Shown: one piece after another, positions 60,818 through 64,000 of the stretch | Numbering within the stretch: the first letter of the stretch is position 1 | How the letters are laid out: each line of letters opens with the position of its first letter | Source: Hofstenia miamia | Lineage: Eukaryota > Xenacoelomorpha > Acoela | Direction: 5' to 3' | NCBI GenBank assembly: GCA_004352715.1 | Contig: SCFE01000090.1 | Coordinates: forward strand, 1 to 64,000 | DNA length: 64,000 nucleotides | The notes under the pieces: model-generated | What the model was told of the DNA's origin: nothing | The model's database searches: none | The model's input: the letters and a program-made list of their open reading frames with translations, nothing else | Program-made: the position numbers and the translations under genes

Positions 60818-61365
60818 AAATGACAAATGAATTACCTAATTCTTCAATAGATATAAAAAACATATAATTGGACATTTTGAACCACTACACACATTATTTC
60901 TTTATTGTAATACATAAAATTCGTACGTGCTTAAATATTTTCAATTTTATTAATAAATGATTTCAGTGATTTCAGTTTTTGAAGATATCAATAAATGCAC
61001 GTACGATAGAACTCTGAATTTATTTCACCACAATGGGAAATCATTTTCACTGCAGTATATTACGACCATTAAATAGTAAACATTTCATTATAATAATGCA
61101 TTTTAATTTAAGCTAAAACCGATCTTGACGTCCCAATGTCAAATTTAAATATATTATTTAATTAATGCATTACAACAAATAAAAAATACCAATAAGTCAC
61201 CTTAATTTTCGTGTTAACATCTTTCTTTTGTAGTTTCTTAAAAACAAGTAATAATTCGGAATCCAAATCTTCATGATCTAATTCTGATGAAGAAAATCCG
61301 ATGAATCCAGAAGTTTTATTACCGGATTTTAACAAAAGATCTTGGGCCTGAACACTACTTGCAGG
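12543..61365 (-). CDS. LTN1: listerin, E3 ubiquitin ligase of ribosome quality control (28 exons seen)
   Basis: Listerin binds 60S subunits that still hold a nascent chain after ribosome splitting and ubiquitinates that chain with its C-terminal RING. The call rests on colinear matches along the whole protein: SGFIGF and KKDVNTKIK at the start; [17 protein letters not shown] and [13 protein letters not shown] in the HEAT-like N-domain; [16 protein letters not shown] and FPTLVRDWW before the RWD-like domain; [10 protein letters not shown] in it; and a RING with [13 protein letters not shown] and CPHC. Exons total 4,905 bp, about 1,634 residues, slightly short of the usual 1,770. All 27 junctions agree in phase, though four or five splice sites (E6, E7, E15, E19) were chosen partly for phase. 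The initiator exon is missing: it is further upstream, in a gap, or unrecognised. Confidence 0.96.
12675..12842 (-). CDS. LTN1: listerin exon 27 (RING first half)
   Basis: [20 protein letters not shown] then [22 protein letters not shown]. It carries six of the eight RING zinc ligands; the last two are in the next exon. Acceptor TTACAG, donor GTATGT; both phases 0. Confidence 0.96.
12962..13162 (-). CDS. LTN1: listerin exon 26 (RWD-like domain)
   Basis: [36 protein letters not shown] and [15 protein letters not shown] match the RWD-like fold just before the RING, including the YPL turn. Donor GTACAG. Confidence 0.95.
13163..15492. other. listerin intron 25, nothing recognised
   Basis: 2.3 kb of AT-rich intron. 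I see no TIR pair, coding fragment or tandem array. Confidence 0.5.
15493..15580 (-). CDS. LTN1: listerin exon 25
   Basis: [20 protein letters not shown] and KKYANME; FTSK is the conserved start of the segment leading into the RWD-like domain. Donor GTAATT. Confidence 0.92.
15622..15788 (-). CDS. LTN1: listerin exon 24
   Basis: Contains [20 protein letters not shown], the conserved P-x-x-V-R-x-W-W segment of listerin. Acceptor TTTTAG, donor GTTGTT (weak). Phase 2 out matches exon 25. Confidence 0.93.
15789..16214. other. listerin intron 23, first part; nothing recognised
   Basis: AT-rich noncoding sequence between exon 24 and the inverted-repeat element. Confidence 0.4.
16215..17705. mobile_element. 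inverted-repeat element with about 300-bp arms
   Basis: About 16218-16535 and 17410-17702 are imperfect inverted repeats, sharing AGTAATTAACAGTTTAATGG, GGGAGAGGGGAGG, TTACTTACG(C/T)TTAG and TAATATTATACATAA(orientation-corrected). The spacer is about 870 bp. A segment in the middle of the arms (GGAG(T/C)CATGAC...AAATCAATTTTCTAA) instead reads in the same direction in both arms. No clear target duplication is found, so limits are approximate. The superfamily is unknown. Confidence 0.6.
17167..17410 (-). CDS. basic ORF inside the inverted-repeat element, unknown
   Basis: An open frame from 17410 reads [32 protein letters not shown] and [19 protein letters not shown]. The arginine/lysine-rich helical pattern faintly resembles small ORFs of Polinton-type elements, but there is no second gene to support it. 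It does not match listerin and would break its reading phase. Confidence 0.25.
17706..18693. other. listerin intron 23, second part; nothing recognised
   Basis: Short open frames without family resemblance. Confidence 0.4.
18694..18795 (-). CDS. LTN1: listerin exon 23
   Basis: [20 protein letters not shown] then [14 protein letters not shown], the helical segment that follows the conserved WRxVxKFxxDxSPE region in listerin. Acceptor AATTTAG, donor GTTCTT (weak). 102 bp, phase 0 at both ends; only 42 bp of intron separates it from exon 22. Confidence 0.85.
18838..19021 (-). CDS. LTN1: listerin exon 22
   Basis: Ends [19 protein letters not shown], a strongly listerin-like segment. Acceptor TGTTTAG, donor GTAAAC. 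Confidence 0.93.
19085..19410. mobile_element. hAT MITE, 326 bp
   Basis: Ends TAGAGCTGTGTGGTTACG and, reverse-complemented, TAGAGCTGTGTGGGTGATAG. Flanking 8-mers GTATCAAT (19077-19084) and TTATCAAT (19411-19418) match 7 of 8. TAGAG ends and an 8-bp duplication are hAT traits. No coding content. Confidence 0.8.
20039..21707 (+). mobile_element. pogo-type DNA transposon, 1.67 kb, internally decayed
   Basis: TIRs TTAGGGTAAACTGGGGTGAA at the left and its reverse complement at the right, each flanked by TA. The word GGGGTGAAT(T/C)GGACA recurs several times inside both ends (20068, 20431, 21504, 21681). It contains a DDE transposase fragment on the plus strand. Confidence 0.85.
20180..21427 (+). 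pseudogene. pogo/Tigger-like transposase, C-terminal half plus Cys-rich tail
   Basis: 20600-20935 reads the DDE_1 domain: [10 protein letters not shown] with the second catalytic Asp and [15 protein letters not shown] with the third, 35 residues apart. A one-base shift near 20920 leads to [18 protein letters not shown], the usual domain end. A later frame gives a cysteine-rich finger ([26 protein letters not shown]) typical of some pogo-like transposases. The helix-turn-helix part and the first Asp are missing; a 20180-20345 frame ([18 protein letters not shown]) may be a remnant of the N-terminus. Confidence 0.8.
22304..22845 (+). mobile_element. hAT deletion derivative, 542 bp, with transposase tail
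   Basis: Ends TAGAGCTGGGATTTTTATTT and, reverse-complemented, TAGAGCTAGCATTTTTTTGC, with a perfect 8-bp duplication ATTATAAT (22296-22303 and 22846-22853). The inside keeps the last part of a hAT transposase on the plus strand. Confidence 0.88.
22459..22755 (+). pseudogene. hAT transposase C-terminus
   Basis: Reads [18 protein letters not shown], then after a frameshift [20 protein letters not shown], the dimerisation region (N-x-D-x-E-R-x-F-S). The catalytic domain is deleted. Confidence 0.7.
22987..23454. repeat. inverted-repeat element, 468 bp (MITE-like)
   Basis: Left end AAGGTGGGTTTACAGCTTAT and reverse-complemented right end AAGGTGTGGTTACAAATTAT, both followed by CAATGAA. A second direct copy of the left end lies at about 23140-23185. 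No target duplication is clear. Confidence 0.5.
23683..24162. mobile_element. hAT MITE, 480 bp, with TTGCGT repeats
   Basis: Ends CAGTGATGCGATTTTATTGC and, reverse-complemented, CAGGGATGTGATTAAGTTGC. Flanks ATCATAAC (23675-23682) and GTCATAAC (24163-24170) match 7 of 8. TTGCGT or AACGCAA recurs near both ends. Noncoding. Confidence 0.8.
24255..24537 (-). CDS. LTN1: listerin exon 21
   Basis: [20 protein letters not shown] through [20 protein letters not shown]; helical repeat region of listerin. Acceptor TTGTTAG, donor GTAAGA. An in-frame TAA just before the acceptor fixes the exon start. Phases agree with both neighbours. Confidence 0.85.
24661..24852. repeat. (TA)n runs around a 61-N gap
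   Basis: Dinucleotide TA runs at about 24663-24693 and 24823-24852; N at 24761-24821. Intronic. Confidence 0.9.
25152..25365 (-). CDS. LTN1: listerin exon 20
   Basis: [20 protein letters not shown] through [13 protein letters not shown]. Acceptor TTTAG, donor GTAAGT. Called on splice sites, phase and helical composition; little direct conservation. Confidence 0.8.
25648..25785 (+). repeat. dispersed repeat copy (partner 35918-36055)
   Basis: About 130 bp from AGTCTCTTATATTCAATATC to ACCACCAATTAA are nearly identical to 35918-36055. Probably a fragment of a coding transposable element. Confidence 0.8.
25786..27051. other. rest of listerin intron 19, nothing recognised
   Basis: AT-rich noncoding sequence. 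Confidence 0.4.
27052..27205 (-). CDS. LTN1: listerin exon 19
   Basis: [20 protein letters not shown] to LVGWFS. Two acceptors are possible; the one at 27206-27207 (CTATTTAG) was chosen because the longer alternative (from 27233) puts a stop in frame after exon 18. Donor GTAATT. Confidence 0.82.
27260..27374 (-). CDS. LTN1: listerin exon 18
   Basis: [20 protein letters not shown] and [13 protein letters not shown]. Acceptor TTTTTTAG, donor GTAAGT. Confidence 0.88.
27430..27575 (-). CDS. LTN1: listerin exon 17
   Basis: [20 protein letters not shown] to SLSFSDIN. Acceptor ATTTAG, donor GTACCT; the phases at both ends fit exons 16 and 18. Confidence 0.8.
28233..28313 (-). CDS. LTN1: listerin exon 16
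   Basis: [20 protein letters not shown] then EFKRLLW. Acceptor TTTTAG, strong donor GTATGT. Confidence 0.86.
28395..28681 (-). CDS. LTN1: listerin exon 15
   Basis: [20 protein letters not shown] to IKYIEEW. Two donors are possible four bases apart (GTTGGT at 28394, GTATAA at 28390); the first keeps phase with exon 16. Confidence 0.88.
28682..29327. other. listerin intron 14, 3' part
   Basis: AT-rich; nothing recognised apart from the flank of the Tc1 insertion. Confidence 0.4.
29330..29355 (+). repeat. Tc1 left TIR
   Basis: 26 bp identical to the reverse complement of the right TIR; ends AGACT before the arms diverge. Confidence 0.95.
29522..30501 (+). pseudogene. Tc1 transposase (DD34E), one frameshift
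   Basis: The first frame (to 29875) has the paired helix-turn-helix DNA-binding region ([18 protein letters not shown]), a GSGRPRK hinge and a second HTH. A one-base indel in the A-run at 29859-29864 shifts the rest to the next frame, which runs to 30501. That frame contains all three catalytic residues: [17 protein letters not shown] and DLSPIENVW, with 34 residues between the last two (DD34E). The start could be the ATG at 29522 or the one at 29561 ([11 protein letters not shown]), which gives a more typical length. All else looks functional, so the copy is young. Confidence 0.93.
30596..30621 (-). repeat. Tc1 right TIR
   Basis: Reverse complement of 29330-29355; followed by the second TA. 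Confidence 0.95.
30707..30845 (-). CDS. LTN1: listerin exon 14
   Basis: [20 protein letters not shown] to [16 protein letters not shown]. Acceptor TTTAG, donor GTAAGT. It lies only 84 bp from the Tc1 insertion. Confidence 0.88.
31238..31346 (-). CDS. LTN1: listerin exon 13
   Basis: [20 protein letters not shown] then [15 protein letters not shown]. Acceptor TTTTAG, donor GTACAT. Confidence 0.86.
31347..32288. other. listerin intron 12, 3' part; nothing recognised
   Basis: AT-rich noncoding sequence. Confidence 0.4.
32289..33477. repeat. 594-bp exact overlap repeated across a single N (32883)
   Basis: 32289-32882 and 32884-33477 read the same throughout as far as I can compare them by eye. 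Copy one ends in a short (GT)n run at the N; copy two continues into a longer (GT)n run (33465-33482). It is best read as one locus present twice through unmerged contigs. Confidence 0.92.
33974..35797. repeat. overlap across a single N (34480) with an 812-bp length difference
   Basis: 33974-34185 matches 34481-34692, and 34186-34479 matches 35505-35797. The right-hand version has 812 extra bases (34693-35504) bordered by TAG on both sides. It looks like two haplotype contigs placed end to end, one with an insertion. Confidence 0.88.
34693..35504 (+). other. 812-bp segment present in only one of two overlapping contigs
   Basis: Contains a 114-codon open frame (34788-35132) starting [19 protein letters not shown], with a basic/serine-rich stretch ([17 protein letters not shown]), and other short frames in the same direction. 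The frame is not recognised. Together with the sequence beyond 35797 it may be part of a decayed transposon-borne gene. Confidence 0.5.
35797..36055 (+). pseudogene. fragment of a repeated coding element (weakly DUF4806-like)
   Basis: The frame includes [20 protein letters not shown] and [20 protein letters not shown], then KADSCTAIA. The V-S-G-A-N-G-K segment followed by an alpha-helical stretch resembles, weakly, the DUF4806 domain of insect and other invertebrate repeat-associated proteins. The last 130 bp recur at 25648-25785, so it is a dispersed repeat. Confidence 0.35.
36400..37090 (+). pseudogene. piggyBac-type transposase fossil
   Basis: Frames across 36460-36620 read [20 protein letters not shown] then [22 protein letters not shown], the DEQMxPFKG...PxKPxxWGIK region of piggyBac transposases with one catalytic Asp. 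Later pieces ([19 protein letters not shown]) look like a further decayed part. Several frameshifts and stops; no TTAA ends were assigned. Confidence 0.7.
37091..38009. other. listerin intron 12, 5' part; nothing recognised
   Basis: Noncoding; an 8-G run lies near 37481-37490. Confidence 0.4.
38010..38064 (-). CDS. LTN1: listerin exon 12
   Basis: [18 protein letters not shown]; 55 bp. Acceptor TTTTAG, donor GTAAAA, phases agree with exons 11 and 13. Confidence 0.8.
38459..38529. ncRNA. 71-bp hairpin (possible small-RNA precursor or MITE core)
   Basis: Arms 38459-38478 and 38510-38529 pair over 20 positions with one mismatch; then a 4x4 internal loop, a 6-bp stem (TCGGCC/GGCCGA) and an 11-nt loop. 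The size and shape resemble a microRNA precursor, but a palindromic MITE is equally possible. It is GC-richer than its surroundings and lies in listerin intron 11. Confidence 0.35.
38636..38754 (-). CDS. LTN1: listerin exon 11
   Basis: [20 protein letters not shown] and [11 protein letters not shown]. Acceptor TTTAG, donor GTAAAA. Confidence 0.84.
38755..40600. other. listerin intron 10, 3' part; nothing recognised
   Basis: A 138-codon open frame exists on the minus strand at 38988-39404, but I recognise no family and its composition is not distinctive. It could be chance or a decayed repeat. Confidence 0.4.
40626..41084 (+). pseudogene. LINE endonuclease (APE-type) portion
   Basis: Contains the [10 protein letters not shown] strand with catalytic Asp and Asn, and the later [16 protein letters not shown] segment. 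It lacks the intact N-terminal catalytic Glu context (ERW in place of the usual ETW) and probably has a deletion before the GDFN motif. Confidence 0.75.
41219..41263. repeat. perfect 18-bp stem hairpin inside the LINE
   Basis: CAAGGACGCTCTAAATAA and its exact reverse complement, 9 nt apart. Confidence 0.85.
41860..42940 (+). pseudogene. LINE reverse transcriptase portion
   Basis: The main frame (41860-42351) runs through RT motifs 1-4; after a shift near 42350 come the SGVPQGS motif, a stop just before VDDL, then a thumb/C-terminal part ([20 protein letters not shown]). Confidence 0.85.
43304..43330 (+). repeat. (ACT)n 3' tail of the LINE
   Basis: About nine ACT/ATT units; simple-repeat tails are usual at the 3' ends of CR1/Jockey-like LINEs. 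Confidence 0.8.
43522..43839 (-). CDS. LTN1: listerin exon 10
   Basis: [20 protein letters not shown] to [14 protein letters not shown]. Acceptor TTGGTAG, donor GTATGT; helical repeats. Confidence 0.88.
44388..44709 (-). CDS. LTN1: listerin exon 9
   Basis: [20 protein letters not shown] to [12 protein letters not shown]. Acceptor TTTAG, donor GTAAAA. Confidence 0.88.
45034..45141 (-). CDS. LTN1: listerin exon 8
   Basis: [20 protein letters not shown] then [16 protein letters not shown]; 36 residues with acidic/tryptophan-rich character. Acceptor ACTTAG, donor GTAAAC; phase 0 at both ends. Confidence 0.78.
45464..45763. mobile_element. TTAA-flanked MITE, 300 bp
   Basis: Starts CCCTATTCCGCGGGGGAGGC and ends (reverse-complemented) CCCGATTCAGTGTGGGGAGG, with TTAA at 45460-45463 and 45764-45767. 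TIRs are imperfect. Noncoding. It resembles the TTAA element at 19658 only at the very ends. Confidence 0.6.
46015..48170 (-). mobile_element. hAT-like transposon remains
   Basis: A likely left end CAGGGCTGCCACTTC lies at 46012. The word TAACGTAATCACA recurs near it (46081, 46439, 46461), with related TAATGTAATCAA at 48136 and 48152, like subterminal repeats. The other end is not visible and may be in the gap at 48357. The transposase is on the minus strand. Confidence 0.6.
46575..48080 (-). pseudogene. hAT-family transposase, broken in at least three frames
   Basis: The first frame (from 48080) has a BED-like finger: [17 protein letters not shown], then [13 protein letters not shown]. The next two frames (47855-47592, 47619-46933) hold the central region, ending [15 protein letters not shown], the hAT dimerisation motif. 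The last (46871-46575) is a charged C-terminal coiled coil ([20 protein letters not shown]). Joins between frames need frameshifts near 47850, 47610 and 46950. Confidence 0.75.
48357..49356. other. assembly gap, 1,000 N
   Basis: Standard-length gap, probably of unknown size, within listerin intron 7. Confidence 0.98.
49357..50057. other. listerin intron 7, 5' part
   Basis: Contains a perfect 16-bp palindrome CCCAATTTAAATTGGG at 49610-49625. The exon 7 frame stays open to 49987 (SESFE), so the true exon end may lie there instead of at 50058. Confidence 0.5.
50058..50460 (-). CDS. LTN1: listerin exon 7
   Basis: [20 protein letters not shown] to [12 protein letters not shown]. Both ends have alternatives: acceptor at 50460 (CTATAG) or 50485 (TTATAG); donor at 50058 (GTACTA) or 49987 (GTAATG). 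The chosen pair keeps phase with exons 6 and 8. Confidence 0.8.
50486..51377. other. listerin intron 6, small hairpin only
   Basis: A short stem CACCGAC...GTCGGTG at 50819-50840; nothing else recognised. Confidence 0.4.
51378..51544 (-). CDS. LTN1: listerin exon 6
   Basis: [20 protein letters not shown] to [12 protein letters not shown]. Acceptor TTTTAG. The donor is uncertain: GTTTTC (51377) or GTAGGC (51365), both in the same phase. Confidence 0.82.
51683..51862 (-). CDS. LTN1: listerin exon 5
   Basis: [20 protein letters not shown] to [17 protein letters not shown]; the P-x-x-W-E segment is conserved in listerin. Acceptor ACTTAG, donor GTAAAA. Confidence 0.9.
51906..52089 (-). CDS. LTN1: listerin exon 4
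   Basis: [20 protein letters not shown] to [14 protein letters not shown]; matches the listerin segment with LLALKRLL and NKFWK. Acceptor TTTAG, donor GTGAGT. Confidence 0.9.
52195..53121. repeat. 463-bp overlap repeated across a single N (52658)
   Basis: 52195-52657 and 52659-53121 read the same as far as I can compare them by eye. Both are the 3' part of the LINE described next; it is probably present once in the genome. Confidence 0.9.
52664..53407 (-). pseudogene. LINE reverse transcriptase C-terminal part
   Basis: A 247-codon open frame starting [15 protein letters not shown], with [15 protein letters not shown] (typical K-x-L-G-V segment after the RT palm). Confidence 0.85.
53480..54460 (-). 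pseudogene. LINE reverse transcriptase palm and upstream part
   Basis: Holds [20 protein letters not shown], the SKAFNNLDH motif and YADG, split by several stops and shifts. Confidence 0.85.
54823..55194 (-). pseudogene. LINE endonuclease C-terminal part
   Basis: [13 protein letters not shown] then [10 protein letters not shown] and FSDHHL, the GDFN and SDHxxL motifs of APE-type endonucleases. The N-terminal catalytic part is not recognisable upstream. Confidence 0.85.
55481..56875. other. listerin intron 3, 5' part; nothing recognised
   Basis: AT-rich noncoding sequence. Confidence 0.45.
56876..57162 (-). CDS. LTN1: listerin exon 3
   Basis: [20 protein letters not shown], then [18 protein letters not shown] and [12 protein letters not shown]; very close in pattern to the listerin N-terminal HEAT region. 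Acceptor TTTAG, donor GTAAAC. Confidence 0.95.
57565..57885 (-). pseudogene. hAT transposase C-terminal fragment
   Basis: One frame reads [20 protein letters not shown]; after a shift near 57700 another reads [20 protein letters not shown] and ends NIWKYM at a stop, the hAT dimerisation region with the V-E-R-S-F motif. No catalytic core is recognised upstream. Confidence 0.75.
58150..59790 (+). pseudogene. broken gene of an unnamed repeated invertebrate family
   Basis: Five or more frame segments in order: 58217-58630 ([40 protein letters not shown]), 58634-58867 (serine-rich), 58950-59180 ([20 protein letters not shown]), 59145-59436 ([58 protein letters not shown]) and degraded frames to about 59780 ([18 protein letters not shown]). 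I recall similar uncharacterised proteins, often multi-copy, in other invertebrates, but cannot name a domain. It looks like a DNA-binding or transposon-associated protein only by context. Confidence 0.6.
59858..60051. repeat. (TA)n microsatellite with a 152-N gap
   Basis: TA runs at both borders of N 59868-60019. Confidence 0.95.
60414..60512 (-). CDS. LTN1: listerin exon 2
   Basis: [20 protein letters not shown] then [13 protein letters not shown], 33 residues that fill exactly the segment expected between KKDVNTKIK and DDDQRIR. Acceptor TTTTAG, donor GTATGC, phase 0. It is only 46 bp from the hAT end. Confidence 0.93.
60577..60813. repeat. (TA)n microsatellite with a 177-N gap
   Basis: TA runs on both sides of N 60608-60784, in listerin intron 1. 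Confidence 0.95.
61201..61365 (-). CDS. LTN1: listerin exon 1 (first seen; no start codon)
   Basis: [30 protein letters not shown] and [14 protein letters not shown]: the conserved N-terminal SGFIGF motif and KKDxxTKxK. Acceptor TTTAG at its start, so an upstream exon with the initiator Met and the basic N-terminus must exist. Donor GTGACT. Confidence 0.93.
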
Positions 61366-62320
61366 CTAAAAAACAATTTTCAAAAATAAAATCTAGAATT
61401 ACAAAATTTTAGTAAATCATTTATTAAGTATAAATTATGGCAATTGAAGAAAATAGAATGGAATGCAAATACATTAAAAGCTAGTAAATGAATGCTTCTC
61501 AAATCCAATGCAATGTCTGACAAAATCTGTAAGAACCTTAAAATCCTTAACAATAAATAAAGCAATTTTCAGATTATAATGAACACTAAAAATAGAGTGC
61601 CCTTGAATTAGGCTTAATTTCATCTGTAGTGTGACCATTATCAAACAAGTGACAGTTGCGAAAGAAGTCATCATTTAAGAGCAAAGGAACATGTTAAGCG
61701 ATATCTAAGATCTGAAAAATTTTTGCATAAATATCAACTAATCATAAAAAATTTCACAATATTGAAAAATGCTAAGGATTTACAATAATGGAGGCTCTAC
61801 ATAAAGAACGAAGATAAAAAGCAATTATTAAATAATCACCTAACATCTTAAAGATATTTTAAGATTTTACATATTTATAATTTTTATGTACACTAGAATA
61901 TTTCGTAGTTGCTGCCGATTACCTTCAGGTGCATTTAATAGTTTAGCCGCAATCGATCCCTCATTTAAAAATTCAAATCAACTTGTATGGCGCCTATAAA
62001 TGAGGTCACAAAAATTCGGGACATGGAGATTTTGCGTCAAAAAACAAAATAAAAAAATAATAAGCGTTATTAGTTATATCTCAATAACATATTTAACAAA
62101 TGTTATATAGAACATATAAAAATAACGTTATACAGATAAATAAAATTACTCGATCATTCCTCGCCACACACTTAATCTCTTCGAGAATCCTAATATAAAT
62201 TGTTTGTTTAGCAAATTCTATTTTAGCAGTTTCTTGAATATTTTGATATTGGAAGCATTACTTATTTATGCATTCAATTTATTCCACATGCTTAACGTGC
62301 TAACTACAAATGAGTCTTGA
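61366..62320. other. upstream of the first listerin exon, nothing recognised
   Basis: I looked here on the minus strand for an initiator exon with the usual lysine-rich start and did not find one. Confidence 0.4.
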
Positions 62321-62324
62321 TAAG

Positions 62325-64000
62325 CTATGCACTTAATTTTCTCAACATTGATAAAGATGTGAAAGCGTTATAGCAAGCCATTATTTTGTCTAGAAACCTT
62401 GAGAAAAACAAACGATTGAAGGGTGAGATGTTTCTTGAGATGACAAACAGACGACCTGACAAAACTATTACAGGGAGTAGAGTGGGAATTCCAGAATGCT
62501 CAAAATCAAATTGATCAATGTCCAGATTGCGAGTCAGTAAAAGATTGAACAGGAGATCACCGGCATGAAAGTGAAGCACGTTTCTGGAATCTTTCTATTG
62601 AGTGGAACAATGCAAGAGACGACCACCAACAGGGAGAAGCACAGAGAAGAATGGCACAAGGAATGTACTTTAGCAACAATCTTTTCAAAGCAGATGAGGT
62701 ATTGAAGGGAATACTACGAAAGAAGGCAAAGAGTGAGGAATTAACTTTAGGGAGACGCAAAGACACATGTCCAGTCCAATTTAAGTTGGCAGCAAGTTGA
62801 ACTTCAAGATGAATATGATGGGGAGGAAAATTCACTTGGAAAGGTTGATATATNNNNNNNNNNNNNNNNNNNNNNNNNNNNNNNNNNNNNNNNNNNNNNN
62901 NNNNNNNNNNNNNNNNNNNNNNNNNNNNNNNNNNNNNNNNNNNNNNNNNNNNNNNNNNNNNNNNNNNNNNNNNNNNNNNNNNNNNNNNNNNNNNNNNNNN
63001 NNNNNNNNNNNNNNNNNNNNNNNNNNNNNNNNNNNNNNNNNNAGTGGTAGACACTGAAAAGGAGATGGCACAAGTCTTGGTAGGACTAAAACAAGATGGT
63101 TGACAGAAGACCAAATAGACAACAGATAACGCCAAAAATCGAAGTGTCATCGATATACAGTAAGCAGGCCGAGTTGAGAAAAGATTGAGGGAGGTTGTTA
63201 CTGGTAACAAGAAAGAAAAGAACAGTAAACACAGAACCTTGAGGGGCGCCACTAGCCACAAGAGCAGGTGAAGAGATAGATTATTGATATCTCCACATTG
63301 ATGCTGATGAAATCAGCATCAAAGCTAAATAAACAAAACTCATCAAGAAGAATACAATGAGGGAGTCGATCAAAATCTTTAGAAATCTCAAGAAAAATAA
63401 TGCAACCAGGATCATTACGACCGGAGGAAGATAGCAGTTTTATATCAGAGTGAGCAAGTTGGTGATGGTAGAACGACTTGGAAGGTTTCCATGTTGAGAA
63501 GAGGAGATGAAATGACGAATTTTTGGTAACGAATGAAAGATAAGGATAAAAAGATGATTGATAATAGAAAAAGAATAGCTATTGTACGGAAGAGGTGATC
63601 AGAGAGGAGGTGAGTTGGTTAGATTTTACAGTGCGGAGATCCAAGTAGTTTTGCAACAAAGTAGACAACGTTTAGAGGAGCAAATGAATTTGAATAGATG
63701 CTTTAAATAGATTCAAGGAGTTGAGGAAGTTTCATAAATTGCAAAGGAGGAAACGCCATTAGGATGGCAAGGACCGACAGCTTGCAAAACTTGTGCATGA
63801 GAGAAATGTAGCGGGTGTTACAAGCAATATCGCAAAAACGAATGAATGGGGATGCAGGAGGTGGACCAGGGCAAAAAGAGACTGAATCAGAGCAATTAGA
63901 GGCAAAGAGATGTTTCGATTTCAAATTGGGGAAGTCATGCTTCGAATTAAGGGAACGTAAGAATGAATAAAAGTCTTGAATTGAACTAGATGAAAGCTAG
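62325..64000 (-). mobile_element. LINE reverse transcriptase remains, minus strand
   Basis: From right to left: a pre-RT/palm segment (around 63924-63300) with CIIFLEISKDFDRLPHC, then ASGAPQGSVFTVLFFL and LLYIDDTSIF (YIDD in place of YADD) at 63255-63130, a 189-N gap, then a C-terminal part with LNWTGHVSLRLPKV and FHSIERFQKRAS and more to 62325. Several frameshifts. It probably continues beyond the window. A third LINE family here. Confidence 0.82.
62854..63042. other. assembly gap, 189 N
   Basis: Inside the LINE remains. Confidence 0.98.

Noticed and set aside
1-64000. tRNA, rRNA, CRISPR arrays or operon-like gene order
   Set aside because: None seen; the content is a spliced animal gene with transposons.

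Overview
The window is AT-rich genomic DNA from an animal, most likely an invertebrate. It holds one spliced host gene with GT/AG introns and very dense transposon remains. The mix of Polinton/Maverick, Tc1, pogo, piggyBac-like, hAT and non-LTR elements fits many invertebrate phyla, so I cannot name the clade. The sequence is a draft scaffold: three gaps are exactly 1,000 N (probably unknown size), others are smaller, and four single-N joins have nearly the same sequence on both sides.

The host gene is listerin (LTN1), the E3 ubiquitin ligase of ribosome-associated quality control. It lies on the minus strand from at least 61365 down to its stop codon at 12543. I can place 28 coding exons, 4,905 bp or about 1,634 residues, against roughly 1,770 in human listerin. 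Every junction is consistent in reading phase. The N-terminal SGFIGF segment is in the first exon seen, HEAT-like helical repeats fill the middle, and the RWD-like domain and C-terminal RING are in the last exons. The start codon was not found.

Region by region: 1-6050 holds Polinton/Maverick remains (integrase twice in opposite orientation around a gap, an ATPase fossil, two small ORFs, a 41-bp minisatellite). 6370-8220 holds a probable hAT-like MITE and a LINE endonuclease scrap. 9057-11187 is a separate element with 220-bp inverted repeats, AG/CT ends and a 6-bp target duplication, the structural signature of a Polinton, with a gap inside. From 12543 on, the listerin introns hold: an inverted-repeat element (16.2-17.7 kb); a hAT MITE (19.1 kb); a three-level nest of hAT-like, TTAA-type and pogo elements (19.4-22.0 kb); a hAT deletion derivative (22.3 kb); another hAT MITE (23.7 kb); a nearly intact Tc1 (29.3-30.6 kb); a piggyBac transposase fossil (36.4 kb); a LINE (40.6-43.3 kb, antisense to the gene); a TTAA MITE (45.5 kb); a broken hAT transposase (46.6-48.1 kb); a LINE (52.2-55.5 kb, sense); and a 3.0-kb hAT element carrying a foreign broken gene (57.3-60.4 kb). 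Upstream of the first exon lies another broken LINE (62.3-64 kb).

The elements are independent insertions, not a pathway. I found no tRNA, rRNA or CRISPR array. The most unusual observations are the Polinton-type element, the hAT element with a passenger gene, the nested transposon stack, and an 812-bp presence/absence difference between two overlapping contigs.
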